Source: Halobacteriales archaeon QS_1_68_20 (GTDB lineage Archaea; Halobacteriota; Halobacteria; Halobacteriales; PXRE01). From it: 64,000 nt of DNA. Positions 36,480 through 45,983 of the stretch are shown piece after piece; position 1 is the stretch's first letter, and the number at the start of each line of letters is the position of its first letter. Below the pieces are notes generated by a model, which worked only from the letters and a program-made list of their open reading frames with translations, was not told the origin of the DNA and did not search any database. The stretch covers positions 1 to 64,000 of the forward strand of contig PXRE01000029.1 of assembly GCA_003021085.1 (NCBI GenBank), read 5' to 3'. The position numbers and the translations under genes were made by a program.

Positions 36480-38207
36480 ATGGCGGTGAACCGACGGCAG
36501 TGGCGACGCATGGTCGCCGCGCGCGTAGTGGAACTGCTCGCACGGGCCTACCCGTGGCCCGTCTCGACGAGCGAACGACTCCGCCGGTCGCTGGCGTTCC
36601 TCGGGTGGGCGGTCGGCCCCGAGACCGTCGTCAGGGCGGGCTACGGGGCCGCGCTGGTAGCCGTGGCGCTCGCGGTGCCCTTGGCCGCGCTGTCCGGACT
36701 CCCGCCGCTGGTCGTCGGGTCGGTCGCGCTGGCCTCCGGGATGGGGGCCGCTCACGCCGTCCACGTTGCCCCCGTCACCGTGGCGCGGCTACGGCGGACG
36801 AGCGCGCTCGGCGAGGCCCCGGACCTCGTCGGACGGGCCGTCCTCCGGATGCGGATCGCACCGACGCCAGAGGGCGCCGCGGCGTTCGCGGCCGAGACCG
36901 GGGACGGCCCGCTGGCCGAGAGCCTCGCCGAGCACGTCCGGCGGGCCGCGGGGACGCCAACCACCGGGTTCGGGAGTTTCGCCGACGAGTGGGCCGACTG
37001 GTTCCCGTCGCTCCGGCGCGCGGTCCTGCTGGTCGAAGCCGCGGGCGACGCCCCGCCGACCGAACGTGGTCGGACGCTCGACCGCGCGCTGTCAGCCGTG
37101 CTGGACGGGACCCGCGACCACGTGGCCGAGTTCGCCGGCGACGTTCGCGGCCCGGCGACCGGGCTCTACGGCTTCGGCGTCCTGCTCCCGCTCGCGCTGG
37201 CGAGCGTCCTCCCCGCCGCCGGCGTCGCCGGACTCCCGGTTTCGTTGCCCGTAGTCGTCGCCGCCTACGACGTCCTCCTGCCGCTCGGCCTGGTCGCGGC
37301 GTCGGTCTGGTTGCTCTCCCGCCGGCCAGTCGCGTTCCGTCCCCCATCGATCCCGCACGACCACCCCGACCTGCCGGACGGGCGCTGGCCGTCGCTGGCG
37401 GCCGGCGGCGCCGTCGGCGTCGCCGCCTGGTTCGTCGCTGGCCGGTTCGTGGCCGAGTGGGCCGGCCCCCTGGCAGGAGTCGGGTCGGGGACCGGCGTCG
37501 TGCTGGTCGCCTGGTACCGCCACGAGAAGGCCGTCCGCGACCGGACCCGCCGGGTCGAGCGACACCTGCCGGACGCGCTGTACGTCGTCGGTCGGCGCGT
37601 CGACGAGGGGACCGCGGTGGAGGCGGCGGTAGCCCGCGCCGCCGCCGAGGTGGCCGGCGCGACCGGCGACGTGCTCGCCGACGCGGCCCGTCGTCAGCGC
37701 CAGCTCCGCGTCGGCGTCGAGGAGGCACTGGTCGGGGAGTACGGCCCGCTGGCGGACCTGCCGAGCGCACGCGGCCGGAGTACCGCGTCGATGCTCGGCC
37801 TCGCTGCCAGCGAGGGTCGGCCGGCCGGGACCGCCGCCGTCGCGATGGCCGACCACCTGGAAGAGCTACGGGACGTCGAAGCCGATGCCCGGGCCGCCCT
37901 CTCGCGGGTGACCGGCACGCTCGCGAGTACAGCGACCACGTTCGCGCCGATGGTCGGCGGCGTCACGGTTGCGCTGGCCGAGGGGCTGTCGGCGGTCGGC
38001 GACGGCCCGCCACCCCTCTCGACGGCGGGACTCGGCCTCGCGGTCGGATCGTACGTCCTGTTGCTCGCCGTGATCCTCTCGACCCTCTCGGTGGGGCTCT
38101 CGCGGGGGCTGGACCGCGCACTCGTCGGGTACCGGTGTGGACTGGCGCTCGTTAGCGCCACGGTCGTCTACCTCGCCGCGTTCGTCGTGGCGGGGGTGGT
38201 CGTCTGA
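36480..38207 (+). CDS. type II secretion system F/TadC-like membrane platform protein
   Basis: 575 aa from ATG 36480. It contains about eight hydrophobic helices and two GspF-type cytoplasmic helical repeats (about 100-200 and 355-470; RHLPDALYVVGRRVDEGTAVEAA). This is the archaeal long TadC/FlaJ-like arrangement. It is expected to sit in the inner face of the membrane and couple the ATPase to pilin assembly. Immediately downstream of the ATPase. Confidence 0.87.
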   Translation: MAVNRRQWRRMVAARVVELLARAYPWPVSTSERLRRSLAFLGWAVGPETVVRAGYGAALVAVALAVPLAALSGLPPLVVGSVALASGMGAAHAVHVAPVTVARLRRTSALGEAPDLVGRAVLRMRIAPTPEGAAAFAAETGDGPLAESLAEHVRRAAGTPTTGFGSFADEWADWFPSLRRAVLLVEAAGDAPPTERGRTLDRALSAVLDGTRDHVAEFAGDVRGPATGLYGFGVLLPLALASVLPAAGVAGLPVSLPVVVAAYDVLLPLGLVAASVWLLSRRPVAFRPPSIPHDHPDLPDGRWPSLAAGGAVGVAAWFVAGRFVAEWAGPLAGVGSGTGVVLVAWYRHEKAVRDRTRRVERHLPDALYVVGRRVDEGTAVEAAVARAAAEVAGATGDVLADAARRQRQLRVGVEEALVGEYGPLADLPSARGRSTASMLGLAASEGRPAGTAAVAMADHLEELRDVEADARAALSRVTGTLASTATTFAPMVGGVTVALAEGLSAVGDGPPPLSTAGLGLAVGSYVLLLAVILSTLSVGLSRGLDRALVGYRCGLALVSATVVYLAAFVVAGVVV

Positions 38208-38209
38208 AG

Positions 38210-38225
38210 GTTTAAATCGGAGGGG
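38210..38225 (+). promoter_or_regulatory. promoter motif of the pilus-like cluster, copy 2
   Basis: GTTTAAATCGGAGGG is identical to 33483-33497, with TTTAAA again 31 nt before the start codon (ATG 38242). This suggests a second, co-regulated start inside the cluster. Confidence 0.7.
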
Positions 38226-38241
38226 GCGACCACCCCGGGCC

Positions 38242-38709
38242 ATGCTGGAGGTACCGGTCGACGCCTGGTACGTCTGGATCGGACTGACGACCGTCTCCGC
38301 CGCCGTCCTCGGCGTCGCGGTAGCGTTCCCGACGGCACCGCCGCCGGACGCAGACGCGGCGGCCGAGGCCGTCGACGCGGTCGCCGGGGCGGGCAACGGG
38401 TCCACGGTAGACCACCCCGTCTCGGCGGCCGCGGTCAGGTTCGCGCCCCACAGCGTGAGCGTCCGGACCGAGGCGGGCCTCGCCCACGCACGACTCGCCT
38501 ACGGGCCGGTCACGCCGGTCGTCGGGGACGACCGCCTGGAGGACGTGCTCGACGGAACGGCGCCGGGTCGCGTCTTCGACTCGCCGGCGGCGCTGGCCGA
38601 GGCGGCCAGCGAGGCCCGGAATCCGCCCCACCGGTGGCAGTCGGCCGACCGAATCCGCGCCAGGACGATCGTCTGGGGTGATGTCCGTGTCACGCTCGTC
38701 GGCGTCTGA
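38242..38709 (+). CDS. pilin-like membrane protein (DUF7283-like)
   Basis: 155 aa from ATG 38242. One N-terminal hydrophobic helix (WYVWIGLTTVSAAVLGVAVA) precedes an Ala/Val-rich extracellular domain. I recall it as DUF7283. It has its own leaderless-type promoter. The next gene starts within its 3' end. Confidence 0.75.
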   Translation: MLEVPVDAWYVWIGLTTVSAAVLGVAVAFPTAPPPDADAAAEAVDAVAGAGNGSTVDHPVSAAAVRFAPHSVSVRTEAGLAHARLAYGPVTPVVGDDRLEDVLDGTAPGRVFDSPAALAEAASEARNPPHRWQSADRIRARTIVWGDVRVTLVGV

Positions 38710-39133
38710 CGGGACCGGGCGGCGGTCCGCGTACGGTTCCGACGACCGGGGGGCCCCGTCCCGCGGGCAGGTCGAACCCGTCGTCGCACTGGCGGCGGTC
38801 CTCGCGGTCGGAATCGCCGTCTCGCTGTACGCGACCGCACTGTCCGACGTGGCCCCCGGCACCGGAGCAGACGGGAGCGCCGAGACGACCCTGGACCGGG
38901 TCCACCGGAACGTCAGCGACGGCAACGTCGTCGACCCCGCCGCGATTCGAGGAGCGCCCGGGGTCCCACCGCCGGGATACGACGCGAACGTCACGCTGAC
39001 GGCCGCGGGGGAGACCTGGCAGGCCGGATCGACCCCACCGGCGTCCGCCGAGAGCGCCTCCCGGCGGGTGAGCGTCCGCCTGGGGCCGGGGAACGTTCGC
39101 CCGGGTCGACTCAGGGTGGTGATCTGGTCGTGA
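38681..39133 (+). CDS. pilin-like protein (DUF7285-like)
   Basis: 150 aa from ATG 38681 (GTG 38678 also possible), overlapping the upstream gene by 29 nt. After a 30-residue charged leader comes RGQVEPVVALAAVLAVG, resembling a class III (type IV pilin) signal before a hydrophobic helix. A prepilin peptidase of the PibD type could cut after RGQ. Soluble domain of unknown fold. Confidence 0.72.
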   Translation: MSVSRSSASDGTGRRSAYGSDDRGAPSRGQVEPVVALAAVLAVGIAVSLYATALSDVAPGTGADGSAETTLDRVHRNVSDGNVVDPAAIRGAPGVPPPGYDANVTLTAAGETWQAGSTPPASAESASRRVSVRLGPGNVRPGRLRVVIWS

Positions 39134-40020
39134 CCGACCGCGCCGTGAGCACGGTCGTCGACGTCGCCGTCTGTCTGCTGGTGGTCTCGGCCGCCGTCGT
39201 GACCCTGGCCGGAGCGCCGACGCCGTCGGCAGATCCCGCGGCTGGGACCGCGGCCGAGACGGCGAGCGTCCTCGGGTCGACCACTGCGACCGTCGAGTAC
39301 TCGCTTGGTCCGGACCTCCGCCGGGCGGACGGCGACGTCACGTTCCCGGTGACCGACGGTCCCGCGCTATCCCGGTCGGCGAACGGGACGCTCGCGGGAC
39401 TGCTGGCCGCCGCGGCGGTCGGGAACCTGACTGCCGACGGAGTCCGTCTCTCCCATGTCGGCGCCGGCTTCAGGGCCGCGGTTCGCAACGCCACCCGGCC
39501 GCTCGTCTCGGGACCGGACTGGCGCGGGCAGGTGATCGCCACGTGGGAACCGTATCGTGGCTCCCACCTCTCGGGCCGGGTCGTCGTCGGCCCCGCACCG
39601 CCGTCGGACGTGGACGTGTACACGGCTCGACTCCCGGTTTCGACCGGGTTCCCGGCCGTCGGCGACGAAGCCACGGCGACTGCCCGCGACGGTGGCTTCG
39701 CCGCCGTCGCCGCCACCGTGGCCGACGGCGTCGTCGCCGGACTGTTCCCGCCGGAACGGATCCGGGCACAGCTCCAGGGGCCCTACCCCGAGGGACGCCT
39801 GGCGAGGCTTCGATACGGCGAATTCGCCTCCCGCTACGGCGTTTCGCCGACCGGCGCGCTCGACGACCGCGACGTCGAACGGGCGAACGACCGACTCCGG
39901 TCTGCCATCGCCGACAGGGTGGTGACCGACCTCCAGGCGGTCTTCGAGACGCCAGCGGCCGCGGCAAACGCCGTCCGCCTCGGGACGGTCACCCTCACCG
40001 TCCGGACGTGGTCACCGTGA
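39130..40020 (+). CDS. pilin-like surface protein (DUF7284-like)
   Basis: 296 aa from GTG 39130, overlapping the upstream stop as GTGA. The N-terminus DRAVSTVVDVAVCLLVV resembles archaeal pilin signals (RAVSPV type) followed by a single hydrophobic helix. The rest is a large beta-rich outside domain with several N-glycosylation sequons (NGT, NLT, NAT). Function by context only. Confidence 0.72.
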   Translation: MTDRAVSTVVDVAVCLLVVSAAVVTLAGAPTPSADPAAGTAAETASVLGSTTATVEYSLGPDLRRADGDVTFPVTDGPALSRSANGTLAGLLAAAAVGNLTADGVRLSHVGAGFRAAVRNATRPLVSGPDWRGQVIATWEPYRGSHLSGRVVVGPAPPSDVDVYTARLPVSTGFPAVGDEATATARDGGFAAVAATVADGVVAGLFPPERIRAQLQGPYPEGRLARLRYGEFASRYGVSPTGALDDRDVERANDRLRSAIADRVVTDLQAVFETPAAAANAVRLGTVTLTVRTWSP

Positions 40021-43000
40021 GGCTGGCAGTCGACGACCGCGCGCGGATGGCGTTCGCACTCGTCGGCGTCGTGCTCCTGGTCGGGAGCGCGACCTACGTC
40101 ACGACGATGCAGGAGCGAGGCCCACCGGCGGGGCGGCCGGATGCCGAACTCGCGCGAGAGCGACTGGACGCCGCCCTCGACGTCGAAGTGCGCGGTGCGA
40201 TCCAGCGGGCCGCCGAGGCGGCCGCCCGGAACCCGGTGGTCGACCCGGCCGACACGCCCGCCGGCCGCGTCCTCGACGAGTCGACGCCGTTCCGTGATTA
40301 CCTCCGCATCCGGATCTACCACGAGGTCCGCGAGACGCTGGGGGACCTCCGCGTCTCGACGGGGACCGTCTCCGGGGAGGCGTCGCTACCGCCCACGCCG
40401 GACGCCGGGGCGCTCCGGACGGCGAAGCGTCGGGTCGAAATCGACCGTGGTGAACGGCCGGGGACGCTGACGGCCCGTATCGAGAACGTGACGACCCGGC
40501 TGGTCCGCGAGGGGACGACCGTCCGTGAGGAGCGGCGAACGATCACGAAGACGGTCACGTCGCCGGTGCTGGTCCTGCACGACCGGGTCGAGACCTACGA
40601 GGATCGACTGAACCGCGGGCCGCTGGAGGGCACCGGCTTCGGGCGGTACCTCGCTGCCCGCCTGTACTCGATGGCCTGGATCCGGGGGTACCTCCAGTAC
40701 GCGGGCGTCCCGGTCCGGAACGTGATCGCGACCCGCCACGTGGAGGCCCTGACCAACAGCGCACTGCTGGCCACCCAGCGGTCGGTGTTCGGCCGGAGCG
40801 ATCCGGCCGGCCGGGACGCCACGAGCGACGCGCTGGTCCACGCGGGCATCCAGGATCTCGTGATGATCGGTGGTTTCCAGGGGGACGCCTGGCTGGATCG
40901 AGTGCTGAAACCGGGCCCCGGCGTTCCAGGGCCCGCGAGTTCGGTCCCGACACCGCGTGCGCCGTCCTTCGACTCCCCGGGTCCGGAGGCGAACCTCACC
41001 GTCGGGGTCGACGAGACCGCCGACGCCGCGTTCGCGGACCTGCTGGACGACCGGTCCTCGCCGTCGCTGAACGCGACGCTCGACGCGGTGTACGGTGCCG
41101 ACGTCAGACGCAGGGCCGAGACGAGTGCCGTCCGGACGAGTCCGCCGCCCGATCCCGAACCCCCGGCGGGCAACTGGACCCTCGTCGACGAGACAGTCGA
41201 GACGGACACGACCGTCTCGAACGCGAGCGGGCCGATCCCCCCTCTCGCGGACGGATGGGACCGACTCCGGTCGTACACCCGTCGGGTCGAACGGCACAAC
41301 ACCGTAACCTGGACCTGGTCCGCCGAGAACGAGTCCCGCCAGCGGGAGACGACCGCGACGTGGACGAACGTCACCCGCGTCGGGATCGGTCTCCACGCCC
41401 AGCATTCCCCCACGGATCGCGTCCCGCGGCGGGGAATCGAGTCGGTGTACGAACCGGGCGGCCCGCTCGACGGGCCGAACCTGGCCGACGTCGAGGCGAC
41501 GGCGGTCGACCGACTGGTCGACGACCGCGGCGGCCCCGACGGACTGGCGAGACGCGCAGTCCGCGAGGAACTCGACGAATCCGTCGTCAGGATCGACGGC
41601 GAACGACCGGCGGGCCTGGTCTCGTGGCTCTACGGCGACCTCGCCACGCTCCGCGAGCGGATCCGGGCGGTGAACGTGTCCGTCCAGCGTGGCAACGCGG
41701 CCGTCGGGGTGACCAACGCCGCGTCCGCGCTCGCCGGGGAACTGGAGCGTCGTCGGTCCGACCTGATCGGCGTCCCCGAAACCTACGACAGCGTCGCCGA
41801 CAAGGCCAGGGTCGCGGCGCGGGCGGCGTACGTCGACGCCGTCGTCCAGGCAGTCCGCGACCGTGCCGGCCGGACCGACGACCGGGTCGACGCCGTCGAC
41901 GACGAACTCGGGGACTTCGGGTTCGACGTCGACGCCGCGGCCGAGATCATGGCGCTGGACCCGGCCGGCGCCGAGCGGTCGCCGCTGTACGTCGGCCAGG
42001 AGGGTCCGGTCGAGGGCGCCGTCACCGCGTCCCCGGCGTACCTGACGGTGGAGTCCGTCTCGCCGGACCGGGTCCCCGCGGTCGACGGCGAGTTCCGGCC
42101 GCTGGTGACCCGGAACCACAACTTGCTCGCGGCGCCGTACGGCGACCTGGCGAGCGACGTGGTCGACGCGGTGCTGGGCGAGAGCACCGACACCGTCGGA
42201 CTCGAACCGGCGGCGCTCGCGCTCCAGTCGGCCAACCGGACGATCCGGGAAGCCGACGACGGGGAGTTGGCGGCCCGGCGCGACGACCTCGCAGGTGAAA
42301 TCCGAACGTCCCTAGACGCCGCCGAAGAGCGCCTGGTCGAGGTCCTGGGCGATCGGACGGACCTGGACTCTACCGAGCGCCGCCTGGCAGTGCACGAGGC
42401 GCTCGGGAGGTGGGATACAGTCCACACGCGCGCGCTGGCGATCGTGAACAGGTCGGTCGCGGGTGACGTCGTCGACGAGGTCGGCCGACGGACGAACCTC
42501 ACCGACCGGCAGGTCGACCTTCTCAACGTGACGCTCCGGGTCGAACTCGATTCACTGGTCGAGGACGAACAGGTCCGCGTCGACCGTGGGCAGGTCGACG
42601 AGGCGGCCTCGATCACGCGAAACGTCGCCGCCAACGTGACGGCGGACCTGATCGGCACAGAGGTGAACCGGACCGTCGGCCAGCTCTACGAGAAGTGGAC
42701 GGGCGACCACCTCGTCAGCGTCCCGGCGGGGTTGCCCATCGCGCCGGTTCCGGGGTTCTGGTACGTCACCGCCAACGCCTGGAACGTGAGCACCCGGGGC
42801 ACGTACGCCCGGTTCGCGGTCGGCGCGCGGACCGGGACCCCCGACGGGGCGACGACCACGACCTACGTCCGGGACGGCAGTGCGGTCGAACTCGACGTCT
42901 TCGGCGACGGCGACCCGGCGGTCCTCGGGAACGCGACGCGAGTGTCCTTCGAGGCGACCGTCCCGGTGGTCGTCGTCGTCCCGCCGGGCGGCCGTGGCGT

Positions 43001-43109
43001 GGGCGACGTTCACGGCCCCGCAGACGAACGGTCGGGGGGATGGCCGGATCCGGGGCCGACCGGGCGACCGGCGGCGAGAGTGACAACCCCTTATACCCTC
43101 GCCCGGTAG
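40017..43109 (+). CDS. very large surface protein of the pilus-like cluster (DUF7286-like)
   Basis: 1030 aa from GTG 40017, overlapping the upstream stop as GTGA. A single N-terminal helix (MAFALVGVVLLVGSATYV) anchors a long outside region with many NxS/T sequons (NVT, NAT, NGS). A C-terminal hydrophobic strand-like segment (VSFEATVPVVVVVPPGG) precedes a Pro/Gly tail. I recall DUF7286. No enzyme motif is seen. Its size and position last in the cluster suggest a tip adhesin or large minor pilin. Confidence 0.72.
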   Translation: MRLAVDDRARMAFALVGVVLLVGSATYVTTMQERGPPAGRPDAELARERLDAALDVEVRGAIQRAAEAAARNPVVDPADTPAGRVLDESTPFRDYLRIRIYHEVRETLGDLRVSTGTVSGEASLPPTPDAGALRTAKRRVEIDRGERPGTLTARIENVTTRLVREGTTVREERRTITKTVTSPVLVLHDRVETYEDRLNRGPLEGTGFGRYLAARLYSMAWIRGYLQYAGVPVRNVIATRHVEALTNSALLATQRSVFGRSDPAGRDATSDALVHAGIQDLVMIGGFQGDAWLDRVLKPGPGVPGPASSVPTPRAPSFDSPGPEANLTVGVDETADAAFADLLDDRSSPSLNATLDAVYGADVRRRAETSAVRTSPPPDPEPPAGNWTLVDETVETDTTVSNASGPIPPLADGWDRLRSYTRRVERHNTVTWTWSAENESRQRETTATWTNVTRVGIGLHAQHSPTDRVPRRGIESVYEPGGPLDGPNLADVEATAVDRLVDDRGGPDGLARRAVREELDESVVRIDGERPAGLVSWLYGDLATLRERIRAVNVSVQRGNAAVGVTNAASALAGELERRRSDLIGVPETYDSVADKARVAARAAYVDAVVQAVRDRAGRTDDRVDAVDDELGDFGFDVDAAAEIMALDPAGAERSPLYVGQEGPVEGAVTASPAYLTVESVSPDRVPAVDGEFRPLVTRNHNLLAAPYGDLASDVVDAVLGESTDTVGLEPAALALQSANRTIREADDGELAARRDDLAGEIRTSLDAAEERLVEVLGDRTDLDSTERRLAVHEALGRWDTVHTRALAIVNRSVAGDVVDEVGRRTNLTDRQVDLLNVTLRVELDSLVEDEQVRVDRGQVDEAASITRNVAANVTADLIGTEVNRTVGQLYEKWTGDHLVSVPAGLPIAPVPGFWYVTANAWNVSTRGTYARFAVGARTGTPDGATTTTYVRDGSAVELDVFGDGDPAVLGNATRVSFEATVPVVVVVPPGGRGVGDVHGPADERSGGWPDPGPTGRPAARVTTPYTLAR
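43088..43097 (+). promoter_or_regulatory. TATA box of the DUF5791 gene
   Basis: CCCTTATACC inside the end of the preceding coding region, 21 nt before ATG 43118; a leaderless arrangement. Confidence 0.5.
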
Positions 43110-43117
43110 GCCGACAC

Positions 43118-43543
43118 ATGCTCTACGAACTGGCTGAGGAGGCGCCGCCCGGCGACCCCGGGGCGTTCGAGGACGCCTACCGCTCGGGACTGGCGGCGGT
43201 CGTCGAGCAGGTCGGCCACGACGGCGCCGTCGACGCCGACGTCGACGCGGAGACGGTCGAGGCGGTTGCGGCCGGCGAACCGGTCGACCTGACGGTGACC
43301 GACGCGTCGCGCCTGCTCGCGCTGGAGGAGTGCCGCCCCGACGCCGAGACGATCCGCCAGGAGTCGCTGGACCACCTGCTACTGGGGATGACCAACGCCG
43401 TCCTCGACGTGGAAACCATCGCGGCGAACCTGGCGCTGGACATCTCCCCGACGGGCGTCCAGCAACGCATCGAGGGTCGTGCGGAGATGTCCCTGGTTGA
43501 ATACGCACACGTCCACGCCCTGATCGAGGAGCGGAAGCCGTGA
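43118..43543 (+). CDS. DUF5791-like protein
   Basis: 141 aa. The N-terminal MLYELAEEAPPGDPGAF, the mid-domain AETIRQESLDHLLLGM, and NAVLDVETIAANLALDISP followed by VQQRIEGRAEMSLVEYAH are typical of the haloarchaeal DUF5791 family, with an XRE-like helical arrangement. Function unknown. Its promoter lies within the 3' end of the large surface-protein gene. Confidence 0.82.
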   Translation: MLYELAEEAPPGDPGAFEDAYRSGLAAVVEQVGHDGAVDADVDAETVEAVAAGEPVDLTVTDASRLLALEECRPDAETIRQESLDHLLLGMTNAVLDVETIAANLALDISPTGVQQRIEGRAEMSLVEYAHVHALIEERKP

Positions 43544-43639
43544 AGTCGGCCGAACCGACCAGTAAAGCGTACGATTTCGACCGTAACGGAGTCCCTATTT
43601 AGGGGAAAGTTCATTGCCGTTCGCCCAAAGAACGATACT

Positions 43640-44857
43640 ATGAGTGGGGCAGCGGTCCCGCAGGCCGCCCTCGGGGACGCCACGGTGGAGGTGACGTCGT
43701 GGTTGGAGTCCAACCCGGAACTCGCGGCGGTACTGATCCTCGTGGTCGCAGTGGCCGCGTGGGGGGCGACCAGGGCTCTCCAGCGGTTCCGACGACCGGA
43801 CGGGGCGAGGTTTCTCGCCGCCCTCCGGGACGAAGACGCGGTCACGGTACTGACACACCCGAACCCCGACCCGGACGCGATGGGTACGGCGGCTGCCGTC
43901 GCGCACCTCGCGGAGCGAGTCGGCACCGACGCGACCATCCAGTACCCCGGCGAGATCCGACACCACCAGAACCGTGCCTTCCGGACGGTGCTGGACCTGG
44001 ACATGGACCGGGTCAGGCGGACCGCGGACATGGCGTCCGAATCGGTGGTCCTCGTCGACCACAACCGCCCGCGGGGGTTCCAGGGGGCGCGGAACCTCGA
44101 ACCGGTCGCGGTCGTCGACCACCATCCCGGCAACGGGACCGGCGAGGTGTTCACCGACGTCCGGCCGGACTACGGCGCCTGCGCGAGCATCGTCGCCGAG
44201 TACCTCCGGGAACTGGACGCCGGGTTCGTCGACCAGGACGACTTCGTACCGGGGGACGACGACGGCGACGTGACGGTCCCGGCGCAGGTAGTCACCGGCC
44301 TCGTGTACGGTATCCTCTCGGACACCGACAACCTGACCAACGGTGCCTCCCCGGCCGAGTTCGACGCCAGTTCCTTCCTCTACGCGGGGGTCGACCAGGA
44401 CGCGCTCAAACGCATCGCCAACCCGCGGGTCGACGCCGAGTCCCTGGAGGTGAAAGCCCGGGCCATCACGGACCGCGACGTCCGGGCGCCGTACGCGGTC
44501 AGCGACGTCGGCGAGGTGTCCAACGTCGACGCGATTCCGCAAGCGGCCAGTGAACTCGTCAACCTTGAGACGGTCACCGCCGTGGTCGTGTACGGCGACG
44601 ACGGCGAGACCATCCACATGTCGGGCCGCTCCCGGGACGACCGCGTCCACATGGGCAAGGCCCTGGAAGAGGTCACCGACGACATCCCGATGGCCTCGGC
44701 GGGCGGCCACGCGCGGATGGGCGGCGGCCAGATCGACATCGTCCACATGGAGGGGCTGGCCGGCAACGGCATCGACCGGTCCCAGCTCACCGAACGGCTG
44801 TTCACCGCGATGGGCGGCGAGGAGATCGACGGCGCGGAACCCGTCGACGCCGACTGA
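43640..44857 (+). CDS. DHH-family phosphoesterase with N-terminal membrane anchor
   Basis: 405 aa. One transmembrane helix (about 28-46, LAAVLILVVAVAAWG) precedes a DHH domain with metal motifs THPNPDPDAMG, VVLVDHN and VVDHHPGNG, and a DHHA1 domain ending GGHARMGGGQ. Related to RecJ/NrnA-like enzymes that hydrolyse nucleic acids or nanoRNA/cyclic dinucleotides; the exact substrate is unknown. Upstream CCCTATTTAGGG (about 43592-43603) may serve as promoter. Confidence 0.88.
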   Translation: MSGAAVPQAALGDATVEVTSWLESNPELAAVLILVVAVAAWGATRALQRFRRPDGARFLAALRDEDAVTVLTHPNPDPDAMGTAAAVAHLAERVGTDATIQYPGEIRHHQNRAFRTVLDLDMDRVRRTADMASESVVLVDHNRPRGFQGARNLEPVAVVDHHPGNGTGEVFTDVRPDYGACASIVAEYLRELDAGFVDQDDFVPGDDDGDVTVPAQVVTGLVYGILSDTDNLTNGASPAEFDASSFLYAGVDQDALKRIANPRVDAESLEVKARAITDRDVRAPYAVSDVGEVSNVDAIPQAASELVNLETVTAVVVYGDDGETIHMSGRSRDDRVHMGKALEEVTDDIPMASAGGHARMGGGQIDIVHMEGLAGNGIDRSQLTERLFTAMGGEEIDGAEPVDAD

Positions 44858-44897
44858 AGCGGGGAATCCTTTTGCCGGGCCGCCACCAGGCGCCGAC

Positions 44898-45983
44898 ATG
44901 GTGACCAAAGAGGCCACCTGGGCGTACCGGGACCGCTTCGACGACTTCGCCCGGGCGTACTTCCGGAAGTTCGGCGATTCGGTGGTGTCCAGCATCGGCG
45001 TCGGCACGTACCTCGGGGACCCGACCGACGACGCCGACGAGGCCTACCACGACGCCATCGTCCGGGCCCTGGAGGGCGGGATCAACGTCGTCGACTCGGC
45101 GATCAACTACCGCAACCAGCGCAGCGAGCGGACCGTCGGCCGGGCGCTGGCGGACGCCGACGTCGACCGCGATGCCGTCCTCGTGGCGACGAAAGGCGGG
45201 TTCGTCCCCTTCGACGGCGAGCGACCCGACGACCCCGGGCAGTACGTCCGCGAGGAGTACGTCGACTCGGGCCTCGTCGACCCCTCGGAACTGGTCCGCG
45301 GGATGCACTGCATCGCCCCGGACTTCCTGGACGACCAGCTAGACCGGTCGCTGTCGAACCTCGGACTGGATACGGTCGACCTCTACTACGTCCACAACCC
45401 CGAGTTCCAGCTCTCGGCGCAGTCACGCGGGGACGTCTACGACGCCCTGGAAGCGGCGTTCGTCCGCCTGGAGGAGCGAGCGGCCGCGGGCGACCTCCGG
45501 CACTACGGCCTCGCCACCTGGCAGGCGTTCCGGGTGCTGCCGGACCACGAGCAGTACCTGTCGCTGCCGGAGGTCGTTGGACGTGCGCGGTCGGCCGCCC
45601 GCGAGGCCGGCACCGGGGCGACCCACTTCCGGACGATCCAGTTGCCCTTCAACGTCCACATGGCCGACGCGTTCACGGTGGCCGCCCACGATGGCGCCGA
45701 AGGGCCACAGAGCGCGCTGGCGTTCGCGCGAGGGGCGGGGCTGAACGTGTTCACGAGCGCCAGCATCGGACAGGGAGACCTCGCGGCGGGGCTGCCCGGG
45801 GACGTCGCCGAGCGCCTGGAAGGCGAGACGCCGGTCCAGCGGGCGATCAACTTCGCGCGGAGCGCCCCCGGCGTGACGGCGGCGCTGGTCGGGATGGGGT
45901 CGCCCGAGCACGTCGAGGAGAACCTGGGGGCCGGGCGAGTCCCACCGATGGGCGCGGACGCCTTCGACGCGACCTTCGAGTGA
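44898..45983 (+). CDS. aldo/keto reductase
   Basis: 361 aa from ATG 44898. TIM-barrel NAD(P)H oxidoreductase. The substrate-pocket motif NVVDSAINYRNQRSERTVG has the catalytic Asp and Tyr. Lys is in LVATKGGF and His in VDLYYVHNPE. The cofactor region near the C-terminus reads ALVGMGSPEHVEENL. Substrate unknown. Its TGA abuts the stop of the following convergent zinc-finger gene (TGATCA). Confidence 0.9.
   Translation: MVTKEATWAYRDRFDDFARAYFRKFGDSVVSSIGVGTYLGDPTDDADEAYHDAIVRALEGGINVVDSAINYRNQRSERTVGRALADADVDRDAVLVATKGGFVPFDGERPDDPGQYVREEYVDSGLVDPSELVRGMHCIAPDFLDDQLDRSLSNLGLDTVDLYYVHNPEFQLSAQSRGDVYDALEAAFVRLEERAAAGDLRHYGLATWQAFRVLPDHEQYLSLPEVVGRARSAAREAGTGATHFRTIQLPFNVHMADAFTVAAHDGAEGPQSALAFARGAGLNVFTSASIGQGDLAAGLPGDVAERLEGETPVQRAINFARSAPGVTAALVGMGSPEHVEENLGAGRVPPMGADAFDATFE

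Noticed and set aside
39543-43109. A single 1188-aa ORF as the gene for the large surface protein
   Set aside because: The first 158 codons lie antisense-like over the upstream pilin-like gene and are Arg/Gly-rich. The real start is GTG 40017, overlapping the upstream stop.
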